Below, in pieces: positions 1 through 7,515 of a stretch of DNA of 13,499 nt. The position numbers were made by a program, and so were the translations under genes. The number at the start of each line of letters is the position of its first letter. Positions within the stretch are counted from its first letter, which is position 1. Where the stretch lies: NCBI GenBank assembly GCA_023423475.1, contig JAFAFN010000015.1:1-13499 (forward strand), in the 5' to 3' direction. The DNA comes from Actinomycetes bacterium. Its GTDB lineage: Bacteria; Actinomycetota; Acidimicrobiia; Acidimicrobiales; Microtrichaceae. The notes under the pieces were generated by a model. That model did not search any database, was not told where the DNA came from, and saw only the letters and a list, made by a program, of their open reading frames with translations.

Positions 1-140
1 CCACCTGCGCCGGAGTCCTCGGCGACCGAGGTGTCGGCGACGGAGAGCAAGGTCACCTTCGTCGGTGACAACAGGGCCACGGCCCGGCGCGCTGCGTCGA
101 GCGAGACCTCGGAGCCGTCGGTGGCGATCAGCGCGTGCAT
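1..140 (-). CDS. Universal stress protein (UspA family), N-terminal part; runs off the left edge
   Basis: On the minus strand an ATG at 140 opens a frame beginning MHALIATDGSEVSLDAARRA, continuing into a second strand with VTLLSVAD. This is the first beta strand, nucleotide-binding aspartate (D8), SE motif and helix of the UspA fold, followed by the second strand. Such cytoplasmic proteins (about 140-150 residues per domain) bind ATP or act as stress and dormancy factors. Only about 46 codons lie in the window. A GAGG ribosome-binding site lies about 6 bases before the ATG. The gene is divergent from the PhoX-like gene, with about 170 bp between the two starts. The family call is firm; whether it has one or two Usp domains cannot be seen. 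Confidence 0.85.
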   Translation of the reverse strand, partial: MHALIATDGSEVSLDAARRAVALLSPTKVTLLSVADTSVAEDSGAG

Positions 141-310
141 GGTGTTCCTCGTCTTCGTGTCGTGGTGCTCACCACGTCGGTCGCGTCGCTGACAACCTAC
201 CGGCACCGGCGGACGCTCCGACCGAGCCGCGGTCCCCGGTCGGGAGGTTCGCAGCGTGTTCGCGTCGGGTTCATGGAACTGTCCTGGGGTCCTCCGGTAC
301 GGTCCTGGCC
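141..310. promoter_or_regulatory. Divergent intergenic region between usp and phoX-like gene
   Basis: This 170-bp spacer must hold the promoters of both divergent genes. I see the usp ribosome-binding site next to position 140, but no -10/-35 pair or palindrome convincing enough to place. The phoX-like frame stays open through much of the spacer (from about 65), so part of it could be coding if that gene starts upstream. Confidence 0.4.
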
Positions 311-1531
311 ATGGTCGGGGGATGGCAGGGACGGCTCGACGCCGCGGGCGCTGGACGCGCGCCGGTGTCGCGCCGCACGTTGTTGAAGTGGTCGGGATCG
401 GCGGGGGTGGTCGCCGCGGTGGCCACGCTGGCGCCGGCGTGCACACCGCAGATCGACCCGTCCCTGGGTGCGGACGCGAACGGTGTCGTGCTGCTGCCGG
501 GCTTCACCAGCCGGATCATCGCCCGCGGTGGGGAGCCGGTGCCGGGGACCGACTTCGAGTTCCGCTGGTTCCCCGACGGCGCCGCGACCTTCGTCGACGC
601 CGAGGTGCCCGGTGGCTGGTACCTCGCGGTGAACCACGAGATCCCGGCGATCGGCGGCGTCACCTCGATCCGGTTCGCGCCGGATGGCACGGTCAGCGAC
701 GCCCGGTCCATCTGCGCCGACACCGCGATCAACTGCGCGGGCGGCGCGACGCCCTGGGGGACCTGGCTCACGTGCGAGGAGTTCGACTGGGGCCATGTCT
801 GGGAGTGCGATCCGACGGGCCGGACGCCGGCGGTCCGTCGTCGGGCGATGGGTGCCTTCGCCCACGAGGCCGCCGCGGTGGCCTCCGACGGTCGCGTGTA
901 CCTCACCGAGGATCGACGCGACGGTGCGTTCTACCGCTTCACCCCCGCAGTTCCCGGTGACCTGTCGGCCGGCTTGCTCGAGGTCGCGACCGGTCCCGAC
1001 CCGATCGGCCCGGTCACCTGGGCGACGGTCCCGACGCCGGATCCGTCGGTGTTCGACCGGGCGTGTCGCAACCAGGTCGAGGGCACCATCCGCTTCAAGG
1101 GCGGCGAGGGCATCGCCACCCAGGGCGACCACGTGTGGTTCTCGACCAAGGGCGACGACCGGATCTGGCAGTACGACGTCACCACCGCCCAGATCTCGCT
1201 GCGGTACCAGGCGGGTGACCCGAGCATCCTGAGCGGCGTGGACAACCTCTGGATCGACGACGCGTCGAGCGCGCTGCTGGTCGCCGAGGACGGCGGCGAC
1301 ATGCAGGTCGTGGTGCTGCGCAGCGACTCGACGCTCGAGTCGGTCATCCAGCTGCCGGGCCAGGACCACAGCGAGATCACCGGTCCGTGCTTCAGCCCGG
1401 ACGGCCAGCGGCTGTACTTCAGCTCGCAGCGGGGCCCGACCGGAGTGGCCGGCCTGCCGACCGGCATCACCTACGAGGTCACCGGTCCCTTCGACGAACT
1501 GCTCGGCCGGAGCCTCGTCGGCGCGAGCTGA
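311..1531 (+). CDS. PhoX/DUF839-family protein, Tat-exported (putative alkaline phosphatase PhoX-like)
   Basis: PhoX-type proteins are exported beta-propeller phosphatases using Ca2+ and Fe3+. Family landmarks seen are NHE at about residues 108-110, TPWGTWLTCEE at 147-157, FAHEAAAV at 183-190, then YLTEDRRDGAFYRF, STKGDDRIWQYD and DNLWIDD. The N-terminus carries a twin-arginine signal (SRRTLLK at 20-26), a hydrophobic stretch and a cysteine at 44 (LAPAC), so it may be a Tat signal peptide or a Tat lipoprotein. The start at 311 leaves a normal n-region. The frame is open from about 65 and no candidate start has a strong ribosome-binding site. An alternative GTG at 365 begins directly at the twin-arginine motif. 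At about 406 residues it is shorter than classical PhoX, so substrate and activity are uncertain; many DUF839 members are uncharacterised. Confidence 0.83.
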   Translation: MVGGWQGRLDAAGAGRAPVSRRTLLKWSGSAGVVAAVATLAPACTPQIDPSLGADANGVVLLPGFTSRIIARGGEPVPGTDFEFRWFPDGAATFVDAEVPGGWYLAVNHEIPAIGGVTSIRFAPDGTVSDARSICADTAINCAGGATPWGTWLTCEEFDWGHVWECDPTGRTPAVRRRAMGAFAHEAAAVASDGRVYLTEDRRDGAFYRFTPAVPGDLSAGLLEVATGPDPIGPVTWATVPTPDPSVFDRACRNQVEGTIRFKGGEGIATQGDHVWFSTKGDDRIWQYDVTTAQISLRYQAGDPSILSGVDNLWIDDASSALLVAEDGGDMQVVVLRSDSTLESVIQLPGQDHSEITGPCFSPDGQRLYFSSQRGPTGVAGLPTGITYEVTGPFDELLGRSLVGAS

Positions 1532-1624
1532 GGGGACCACGAGCCGGAGTCGCCCGAGCCGGACGGGCCACGAGCAGAGCCGGGCCGGCTGGTGAGGACC
1601 CGTGCGAGCGGCCACGCTGTACCG

Positions 1625-2677
1625 ATGCGATCCATCGGAACGGCCCGCTCGGCGACCACAGGCGTGACGCCGATCCCTGCGGTCGGCGCGGTCACCCCGT
1701 TCGAGCGTCGGGCGCGTGGCGCCGCAGCGGCCGCGCTGTCGGTGCTCGTCGCGCTGATCGTGCTGCGCCCGTCGGTGGCCGGCGCGATCGGTGCCCAGGC
1801 AGGGTCGACCACCGAGACGGCGATGACGTGGTGGAAGGCCGCCGTGCTCGGCGTCGTCGAGGGGATCACCGAGTACCTCCCGATCTCGTCGACCGGACAC
1901 CTGCTCGTCGCGTCGGACCTGCTCGGGCTCGGCACCTCGGACGCGGACATCGAGGCGGCGAACACGTACGCCATCGCCATCCAGTTCGGCGCGATCCTCG
2001 CCGTCGCCGGGCTGTTCTGGCAGCGGTTCCGCGACATGCTGCTCGGCCTGGTCGGTCGGTCCGACACGGGACGCCACCTGCTGATCGTCCTGATCGTCGC
2101 CTTCGCTCCTGCGGCGGTGCTCGGCTTCCTCTTCGACGACAAGATCGAAGAGGTCCTGTTCTCGCCGTGGCCGATCGTCGCCGCATGGTTCGTCGGCGGT
2201 CTCGTGATCCTCGGCCTCGAGCGCGCGGGGCTGATCCCGCACACCGGCGACGCGGGCGAGGACGACGGCTCCGATCCGCTGCTCGGGATCAGCGTGCGCC
2301 AGGCGGCGATCATCGGACTCGCGCAGTGCGTCGCGATGTGGCCGGGCACCTCACGCTCGTTGATGGCGATCCTGGGCGCCCTGCTCGTGGGCGTCGGGAT
2401 GAAGGCGGCGGTCGAGTTCAGCTTCCTGCTCGGCTTCGTGACCCTGACCGCGGCGAGCGGCTACTCGCTGTTGACCGACGGCGGTGCGCTGGTCGATCAG
2501 TTCGGCATCCTCGACCCGCTGATCGGTCTCCTGTTCGCGTTCCTCTCGGCGGTCGTCGCGATCAAGTGGATGATCGGCTACCTCCAGCGCAACAGCCTGG
2601 CGATCTTCGGTTGGTACCGGTTGGTCGCGGCCTCGCTGACGGGTGTGCTGATCATCACCGGCGTGATCAACGCCTGA
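1625..2677 (+). CDS. uppP: Undecaprenyl-diphosphatase UppP (BacA family)
   Basis: UppP dephosphorylates undecaprenyl diphosphate to recycle the lipid carrier of peptidoglycan synthesis and can give bacitracin resistance. It is an integral membrane enzyme. Both family motifs are visible: the glutamate-rich VEGITEYLPISSTGHLL just after the internal ATG at 1823, and WPGTSRS at about residues 239-245. Multiple hydrophobic helices follow. A family-typical start is ATG 1823 (MTWWKAAVLG, about 284 residues). The frame upstream keeps good actinobacterial codon use and encodes a basic n-region (FERRARG) and a hydrophobic stretch ending PSVAGA, so I use the upstream ATG at 1625 (350 residues); a GTG at 1592 is also in frame. 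No start has a clear ribosome-binding site. It lies 93 bp after the PhoX-like gene on the same strand and converges on the tetR gene. Confidence 0.9.
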   Translation: MRSIGTARSATTGVTPIPAVGAVTPFERRARGAAAAALSVLVALIVLRPSVAGAIGAQAGSTTETAMTWWKAAVLGVVEGITEYLPISSTGHLLVASDLLGLGTSDADIEAANTYAIAIQFGAILAVAGLFWQRFRDMLLGLVGRSDTGRHLLIVLIVAFAPAAVLGFLFDDKIEEVLFSPWPIVAAWFVGGLVILGLERAGLIPHTGDAGEDDGSDPLLGISVRQAAIIGLAQCVAMWPGTSRSLMAILGALLVGVGMKAAVEFSFLLGFVTLTAASGYSLLTDGGALVDQFGILDPLIGLLFAFLSAVVAIKWMIGYLQRNSLAIFGWYRLVAASLTGVLIITGVINA

Positions 2678-2700
2678 CGCTCGCCGACCGGTCGCGCCGG

Positions 2701-2714
2701 CAGCAGGGGTGCTG
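2701..2714. terminator. Small hairpin between convergent uppP and tetR
   Basis: CAGCA and TGCTG flank a GGGG loop between the two stop codons. It is a short stem without a T tract, so it is only a weak terminator candidate. It is placed where a bidirectional terminator would be expected. Confidence 0.3.
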
Positions 2715-2716
2715 GC

Positions 2717-3358
2717 TCAGGGCAGTGCCGAGCTGTCGAGCTCGATGCCGCCGTTCGTGAGCGTCTTGAGCAGCGCGTAGGTTGCCGTGACCTCGTCCGC
2801 GAAGGTCGAGCCGTCATCGCCGGTGTTCCACTGCACGAACGACTCCGCCGCGACGAACAGCCCGAGCGTCACCCCGAACTGGAGCAGGCGATCCTCGCGT
2901 GCGATGTCGTAGCGCGCCGCGAGGTCGTCGATCAGGCGGTCGCGGACCGACGTGAACGACTCGAGCGCCGCGCTGCCGATCTCGAGGTGGTTGTCGGCGA
3001 TGATCGCGAGGCGGCGCCGGTGGAAGTCGTCGTCGATGGCGACTCGGCCGGCCGCGGCGAACATGTCGATGAAGCCGTCGAGCGTCAGGCGTTCCGGCGC
3101 GGCCTCCTCGAACGCGGACATCAGGGTCTGCTCGTAGTCCTCGGGGTCCGGGAAGAGCACCGCCTCCTTCGAGGGGAAGTGGCGGAAAAAGGTCCGGCGT
3201 GCGACATCGGCGCGCTCGGTGATGTCGTCGATCGTCGTCGCCGAGTAGCCACGCTGCTCGAAGAGCTCGAGCGCCGCGACCCTCAGGGCGTCCCTGGTCG
3301 CTCGACGCTTGCGGTCCCTCCGACCGACCGCCGCATCCGGCGCACCTTCCTGGCTCAC
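2717..3358 (-). CDS. TetR/AcrR-family transcriptional regulator, divergent from MMPL exporter
   Basis: This is a 213-residue one-component repressor-type protein. The N-terminal helix (RDALRVAALELFEQRGYSAT) is followed by the TetR helix-turn-helix at about residues 40-60 (TTIDDITERADVARRTFFRHFPSKEAVLF), followed by a variable helical ligand-binding domain. The start is a GTG at 3358. No ribosome-binding site precedes it, but TAGGAT lies at 3370-3365, six bases before the GTG, so the transcript is probably leaderless. It is divergent from the MMPL transporter with short spacing, the usual arrangement for a local repressor of an efflux pump. The shared spacer has repeated TGTCAT/ATGACA half-sites. 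The ligand cannot be inferred. Confidence 0.9.
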   Translation of the reverse strand: MSQEGAPDAAVGRRDRKRRATRDALRVAALELFEQRGYSATTIDDITERADVARRTFFRHFPSKEAVLFPDPEDYEQTLMSAFEEAAPERLTLDGFIDMFAAAGRVAIDDDFHRRRLAIIADNHLEIGSAALESFTSVRDRLIDDLAARYDIAREDRLLQFGVTLGLFVAAESFVQWNTGDDGSTFADEVTATYALLKTLTNGGIELDSSALP

Positions 3359-3364
3359 GTGGCG

Positions 3365-3370
3365 ATCCTA
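3365..3370 (-). promoter_or_regulatory. Leaderless -10 box (TAGGAT) of the first tetR gene
   Basis: On the minus strand TAGGAT fits the TANNNT -10 pattern and lies six bases before the GTG start, so transcription would begin at or next to the start codon. No convincing -35 box is seen. Confidence 0.5.
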
Positions 3371-3405
3371 CGCGGCGCATCCGTCACGACGACTCCTGAG
3401 ACGTT

Positions 3406-3460
3406 TGTCATCCATGTCGAATGACACTCTTGCATCATGACACTAGTGCCGTAATGTGTC
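3406..3460 (+). promoter_or_regulatory. Promoter and candidate TetR operator of the MMPL exporter gene
   Basis: TTGCAT (3430-3435) and TAATGT (3452-3457), separated by 16 bp, make a good sigma-70-type promoter about 33 bases before the MMPL start. Around it are TGTCAT (3406-3411) inverted against ATGACA (3421-3426) across 9 bp, a direct repeat ATGACACT at 3421-3428 and 3437-3444, the palindrome CACTAGTG at 3441-3448, and GTGTC at 3456-3460 inverted against GACAC at 3439-3443. Half-sites flanking and overlapping the -35/-10 region suit repression by the divergent TetR protein. Confidence 0.6.
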
Positions 3461-3495
3461 CGAGTTCGACCGCCCCCGACCCCCGGAGCTCCGCG

Positions 3496-5691
3496 ATGGC
3501 GCACTACCTGTATCGACTCGGCAAGTGGGCGGCGCGACGCCGGCGACTGGTGCTCGGCACCTGGCTCGCGGTGCTGGCGCTCGCGGTGGTGGGCGCGACG
3601 ACGCTGTCGGGTGAGACCAGCGACGTGTTCGAGCTGCCGAGCACCGAGCCCCAGCAGGCCATCGACCAGCTGGCCGACAAGATGCCCGGCGCCGGCGGAG
3701 CGACCGCGAGGGTGGTGCTGCAGGCACCGGAGGGTGCGACGCTGCAGGACGCCGAGATGGTCACCGCGGTCGAGGCGACCGTGGCCGCCCTGCGTGACGC
3801 ACCCGAGGTGGTCAACGTGACCGACCCGATGGAGGGCGGCATCTCGGCCGACGGGACCATCGCCTACGCGAACGTCACCTACGTGGACCCCGCGGCCGAG
3901 CTCTCGGACGCGACGAAGGAAGGGCTCGAGGCCGCGCCGCAGCCGGCGATCGACGCCGGCATGACCGTCGAGTTCGGCGGCGACGCACTCGCGGAGCAAC
4001 CGCACGCGGGCTCGGCCGAGGTCATCGGCCTGCTCGTGGCCATCGTCGTGCTGCTCTTCACCTTCGGCTCCGTCGTCGCCGCCGGCCTCCCGATCCTGAC
4101 GGCACTGATCGGGGTGGGCATCGGCATCGCCGGCATCACCACGGCGACGGGCTTCATGGACATGAGCTCCACTGCCCCGACGCTGGCGATCATGCTGGGG
4201 CTGGCGGTCGGCATCGACTACGCGCTGTTCATCGTCACCCGGCACCGACAGCTGCTGGCGACCGGACTCTCGCCCGAGGAGTCCGCGGCCCGGGCGGTCG
4301 GCACCGCCGGCTCGGCGGTCGTCTTCGCCGGCGCCACCGTCGTCATCGCGCTGCTCGGCCTGTTCGTCGTCGGCATCCCGTTCCTGACCGTGATGGGCGT
4401 CGCCGCCGCGGCGACCGTCGCGGTCTGCGTGCTCATCGCGATCACCTTGTTGCCGGCCCTGCTCGGCTTCGCCGGGCGCACGATCGATCGCTTCCGCGTG
4501 CCGGGGGTCAGGGTGCACAGCGGTCTGGGCTCGGGGCGCGACGCCATGGGTCTGCGCTGGGGCCGCTTCGTCACCCGACGTGCCGGCGTGGTGCTGGTCG
4601 TGGGGCTGGCGATCATCGGACTGTTCGTCGCTCCCGCGCTCGACATCGAGATGGGGCTTCCCGACGACGGCGCGGTGTCGACCGAGCTGACGCAGCGCCG
4701 GGCGTACGACCTGCTCGCCGAGGGTTTCGGACCCGGCTTCAACGGTCCGTTGATCGTCAGCGTCGACACCAGCGACGCGGACGATCCCGCGGCTGCGGTC
4801 GAGGCCGTCGCCGCCGCCGTCACGCCGCTCGACCACGTGGCCGCCGTCGCGCCGTCGGGCTGGAGCGAGGACGGCACCCTGTCGATCGTCAGCGTCATCC
4901 CGACCACCGGCCCGTCCGAGCCGGCGACGGCCACGCTCGTCGACGACATCCGCGAGGCGACCGCATCGGTCGAGTCCGGGACCGGAGCGGTCGCGAGCGT
5001 CACCGGCGCCGCCGCGCTCAACATCGACATCACCAACAAGCTCGCCTCGGCGCTGCCCGTCTACGCACTGGTCGTGGTGGGCCTCGCGCTCGTGCTGCTC
5101 ACCATGGTGTTCCGTTCGATCCTCGTGCCGATCAAGGCGGCACTCGGGTTCCTGTTATCGGTCATCGTCTCGTTCGGTGCGACCGTCGCCGTGTTCCAGT
5201 GGGGTTGGCTCAAGGACGCCATCGGGCTGGAGCAGACCGGACCGATCATCTCGATCCTGCCGATCCTCCTGCTCGGCATCCTCTTCGGCCTGGCCATGGA
5301 CTACGAGGTCTTCCTCGTGTCTCGCATCCGTGAGGACTACGTGCACGGCGGCGACGCGAAGGATGCCGTCGTCCAGGGAGTGCGGCACAGCTCGCGGGTC
5401 ATCGTCGCCGCAGGGCTGATCATGGTGGCGGTGTTCGCCGCCTTCATCCTGAGCGGCGACTCGACGATCAAGATGATCGGCTTCGCACTCGCCACCGGCG
5501 TGTTCGCCGATGCGTTCATCGTCCGCATGGCGATCGTGCCCGCCGTGCTGTCGCTGCTCGGGGACCGGGCATGGAAGCCGCCGAAGTGGCTGGACCGGAT
5601 CATCCCGAACGTCGACATCGAGGGCGAAACGCTCACGGAGCACCTCGATGAGCAGCCCGAATCCGAGCTCGTCGGCGCCTCGCACGCCTGA
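3496..5691 (+). CDS. MMPL/RND-family membrane transporter
   Basis: This 731-residue protein belongs to the MMPL branch of RND transporters, proton-driven inner-membrane exporters of lipids or drugs. It shows the two-fold repeat of the family: an N-terminal helix (about residues 18-38), a large extracytoplasmic loop, a bundle of helices with GLAVGIDYALFIVTRHR (Asp241-Tyr242), then a second loop and bundle with GLAMDYEVFLVSRIRED (Asp602-Tyr603). These paired Asp-Tyr residues match the proton-relay positions of MmpL3-like proteins. The start at 3496 is preceded by GGAG seven bases upstream; the frame is open back to 3421, but that stretch holds the promoter and operator. The C-terminal cytoplasmic tail is short. 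It is probably controlled by the divergent TetR and cotranscribed with the downstream usp gene. The substrate is unknown. Confidence 0.92.
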   Translation: MAHYLYRLGKWAARRRRLVLGTWLAVLALAVVGATTLSGETSDVFELPSTEPQQAIDQLADKMPGAGGATARVVLQAPEGATLQDAEMVTAVEATVAALRDAPEVVNVTDPMEGGISADGTIAYANVTYVDPAAELSDATKEGLEAAPQPAIDAGMTVEFGGDALAEQPHAGSAEVIGLLVAIVVLLFTFGSVVAAGLPILTALIGVGIGIAGITTATGFMDMSSTAPTLAIMLGLAVGIDYALFIVTRHRQLLATGLSPEESAARAVGTAGSAVVFAGATVVIALLGLFVVGIPFLTVMGVAAAATVAVCVLIAITLLPALLGFAGRTIDRFRVPGVRVHSGLGSGRDAMGLRWGRFVTRRAGVVLVVGLAIIGLFVAPALDIEMGLPDDGAVSTELTQRRAYDLLAEGFGPGFNGPLIVSVDTSDADDPAAAVEAVAAAVTPLDHVAAVAPSGWSEDGTLSIVSVIPTTGPSEPATATLVDDIREATASVESGTGAVASVTGAAALNIDITNKLASALPVYALVVVGLALVLLTMVFRSILVPIKAALGFLLSVIVSFGATVAVFQWGWLKDAIGLEQTGPIISILPILLLGILFGLAMDYEVFLVSRIREDYVHGGDAKDAVVQGVRHSSRVIVAAGLIMVAVFAAFILSGDSTIKMIGFALATGVFADAFIVRMAIVPAVLSLLGDRAWKPPKWLDRIIPNVDIEGETLTEHLDEQPESELVGASHA

Positions 5692-5708
5692 CACACCGCC
5701 ACCCGCGC

Positions 5709-5732
5709 CCGGCCCGCCGTCGGGTGGGCCGG
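5709..5732 (+). other. Intercistronic GC-rich hairpin between MMPL gene and usp
   Basis: A 10-bp stem (CCGGCCCGCC against GGTGGGCCGG, one G-U wobble) with loop GTCG lies 17 bases after the MMPL stop and just before the AAGGAG of the next gene. There is no T tract. It may reduce or protect transcript passing into usp rather than fully terminate. Confidence 0.45.
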
Positions 5733-5752
5733 ACCACTCGAAGGAGCAACGA

Positions 5753-6190
5753 ATGATCCTGACCACGCTCGACACCTCCGACATCAGCGAGGCCGCCGTC
5801 ACCGTCGCCGCCGAGGTCGCGGTCGCGTTCGACGAGCCGCTCGCATTGCTGCTCGTCATCGACGGCCAGCTCCGCCACCACTTCGACGAGATCGGTCGCG
5901 ACGCCGGCCGATCCGTCGAAGCGGTCGCACAGGGCTACCTCGACGACGTCGCCGCGCGTCTCGATCCGGTCGGTGTCGGGGTCCACACCACCGCGGTGCT
6001 CGCCACCGATGCAGCCGCGACGATCGTCGAGGCCGCGAGCGACCCCGGCGTCCGCATGGTGGTGATGGCGACCCACGGCCGCTCCGGGATCGGACGGGTC
6101 GTGGCGGGCTCGGTCACCACGCACGTGCTGCGTCACGTGGGGCGCCCCGTGCTGGTCGTGCCACCCGCCCGGTCCGACGTCGCCGGCTGA
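5753..6190 (+). CDS. Universal stress protein, single UspA domain
   Basis: This is a 145-residue single-domain UspA-family protein. The start ATG at 5753 has AAGGAG six bases upstream. The N-terminal strand carries the aspartate (TLDTSDISEAAV). The C-terminal nucleotide-binding segment ATHGRSGIGRVVAGSV matches the G-2x-G-9x-G(S/T) ATP-binding motif, except that the first glycine is alanine; the end HVGRPVLVVP is the typical last strand. The motif suggests an ATP-binding Usp. It lies 61 bp after the MMPL gene on the same strand and is probably in its operon. Such proteins respond to hypoxia, starvation or envelope stress in actinobacteria; its role here is inferred only. It converges on the Rieske gene. 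Confidence 0.88.
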   Translation: MILTTLDTSDISEAAVTVAAEVAVAFDEPLALLLVIDGQLRHHFDEIGRDAGRSVEAVAQGYLDDVAARLDPVGVGVHTTAVLATDAAATIVEAASDPGVRMVVMATHGRSGIGRVVAGSVTTHVLRHVGRPVLVVPPARSDVAG

Positions 6191-6239
6191 CGACGCCCCG
6201 TGCCCCACGCCCCGGCGCCCCACGTCGCGAGCGCGTCGA

Positions 6240-7427
6240 TCAGTCGAGCGGGATGTCCAGCTCAGCGGCGAGGGTCCGCACGAGGTGCTGCACGCCGATC
6301 TCGTTGGCGCCGATGAGCATGTGGTCGTGCTGCGCGTTGCGGACGCCGTCGCCGCAGCTCGGCAGCATGGCGAAGTCCTCGTCGCGCACCGCGGCGTGCA
6401 CCGAGTCGTAGACGTCGTGGTACATCTGCCGCGTGTCGTCGTCGGTGGCCGGCACGGTGCCCATCCATCCGTGGCGGACGACGCACGACGTCGGTTCGTC
6501 ACCCGGGAGGATGTCGATGATCTCGACGCCGATGGGGCTGTTCGCCAGGACCAGGTTCGGATGGATCCAATAGATGACGCCCATGTTGGCGCGCGGCTCC
6601 CAGTCGCCGGTTGGGTCGTCGTCGAGCAGCGTGATCCAGTTGAACGGGAAGCCGAGTCGGTGGTGGCGGCCGTAGGTGTCGTGCACCGAGGTGTTCGCCA
6701 CCGTGTTCTGTCCGATGACGCTCTTACCGTGCACGTAGGGGAAGTGGTACGCCTCGGCGAAGGCCTCGAGCGCGTTCTTCCAGTTGACCGGTGAGGAGAA
6801 CTCGGTCTCGGTCAGGTACTGCCAGTCGCCGTAGTTCCATGCGGCGAGCTCGTCGCCGAGCTCACCGAGGTGGTCGTCGAGATCGAGGGGAGCGTCCGCG
6901 GTCAGCACGGCCCAGAGGAACCCGTGACGCTCCTCCGAGGGCAGCTCGACGAGACCGTGCTCGGCGGGATCGACGCCGGCGAACCCGTCACGTCCCGGCA
7001 GCCCGACGAGCTGGCCGGCGGAGTCGTAGCTCCACGCGTGGTACGGGCAGGTGAACCGGCGCGAGTTGCCGCAGCCCTCGGCGGGTCGAGCGCCACGGTG
7101 TCGGCAGTAGTTGAGGAAGACGCGGGCGACGCCGTCGTCGCCCCGCACCGCCAGGACCGATCGTCCGAGGATCTCGCGGACCACGAAGTCGTTGGCCGAG
7201 GCGATCTGCGCGCTCGGCGCGATCGCGAGCGGGGTCAGCTCGAGGATCTCGGCGCGCTCGCGTTCGAGCACGCTCGGGTCGCGGTAGTACTCGAGCGGGA
7301 CTCGCAGGACGTCGTCGGCCATGTCGGTCGTCGCGCCCTTCACCAGTTCGAGCGCTCGCCGGGTGAGCTCGGCATCCAGCCCGGTTCGGTTCGCCGGTCC
7401 GGAGATGGTCGGTTCGGAGATGGTCAT
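6240..7427 (-). CDS. Rieske non-heme iron oxygenase, alpha (catalytic) subunit-like
   Basis: This 395-residue protein has both domains of a ring-hydroxylating-type oxygenase. The Rieske [2Fe-2S] ligands are C108-x-H110 and C127-P-Y-H130. The catalytic iron domain begins NWKNALEAFAEAYHFPYVH, giving His228 and His233 as iron ligands, Glu225 in the position of the bridging acid, and probably Asp351 (RDEDFAM) as third ligand. Such enzymes hydroxylate or demethylate aromatic, quaternary-amine or steroid-like substrates with electrons from a separate reductase; none is seen nearby. The start at 7427 gives a normal N-terminus with GAGG upstream; the frame is open further to 7679 but that overlaps regulatory DNA and the next gene. 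It follows the TetR gene on the same strand, but its own promoter-like motif in the spacer suggests separate transcription. Confidence 0.88.
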   Translation of the reverse strand: MTISEPTISGPANRTGLDAELTRRALELVKGATTDMADDVLRVPLEYYRDPSVLERERAEILELTPLAIAPSAQIASANDFVVREILGRSVLAVRGDDGVARVFLNYCRHRGARPAEGCGNSRRFTCPYHAWSYDSAGQLVGLPGRDGFAGVDPAEHGLVELPSEERHGFLWAVLTADAPLDLDDHLGELGDELAAWNYGDWQYLTETEFSSPVNWKNALEAFAEAYHFPYVHGKSVIGQNTVANTSVHDTYGRHHRLGFPFNWITLLDDDPTGDWEPRANMGVIYWIHPNLVLANSPIGVEIIDILPGDEPTSCVVRHGWMGTVPATDDDTRQMYHDVYDSVHAAVRDEDFAMLPSCGDGVRNAQHDHMLIGANEIGVQHLVRTLAAELDIPLD

Positions 7428-7450
7428 GGCCTCGGCCCCCAGTCGTCGCT

Positions 7451-7482
7451 GTGACCATACACACTGGGAATCTGTCTGACCA
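7451..7482 (-). promoter_or_regulatory. Promoter/operator of the Rieske gene; copy 1 of a shared composite motif
   Basis: Read on the minus strand this is TGGTCA, 15 bp, then TGTATGGTCAC. TATGGT (7459-7454) fits a -10 box with the TGGTCA -35-like element 17 bp upstream, predicting transcription start near 7446. The 9-base core TGACCATAC occurs twice here on the plus strand (7452-7460 and 7477-7485). The same composite, with identical spacing, lies before the nitroreductase gene at 8149-8180. Confidence 0.6.
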
Positions 7483-7515
7483 TACGATATGAAGAAGTGT
7501 CGGTGATCGGCGTGC

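Noticed and set aside
197..2242. Long minus-strand open frame (681 codons) across the phoX-like and uppP genes
   Set aside because: The translation is dominated by Arg, Asp, Gly and His with no family pattern, and it lies opposite two clearly recognised genes. It is a high-GC antisense shadow.
3355..4836. Minus-strand open frame of 493 codons opposite the MMPL gene
   Set aside because: Low-complexity Asp/Arg/His/Gly composition and full overlap with the well-supported transporter.
6191..6239. GCCCC-rich repeats between convergent usp and Rieske genes, considered as a terminator
   Set aside because: Repeated GCCCC units do not form a consistent stem; only a short CGACG/CGTCG pairing over a long loop is possible.
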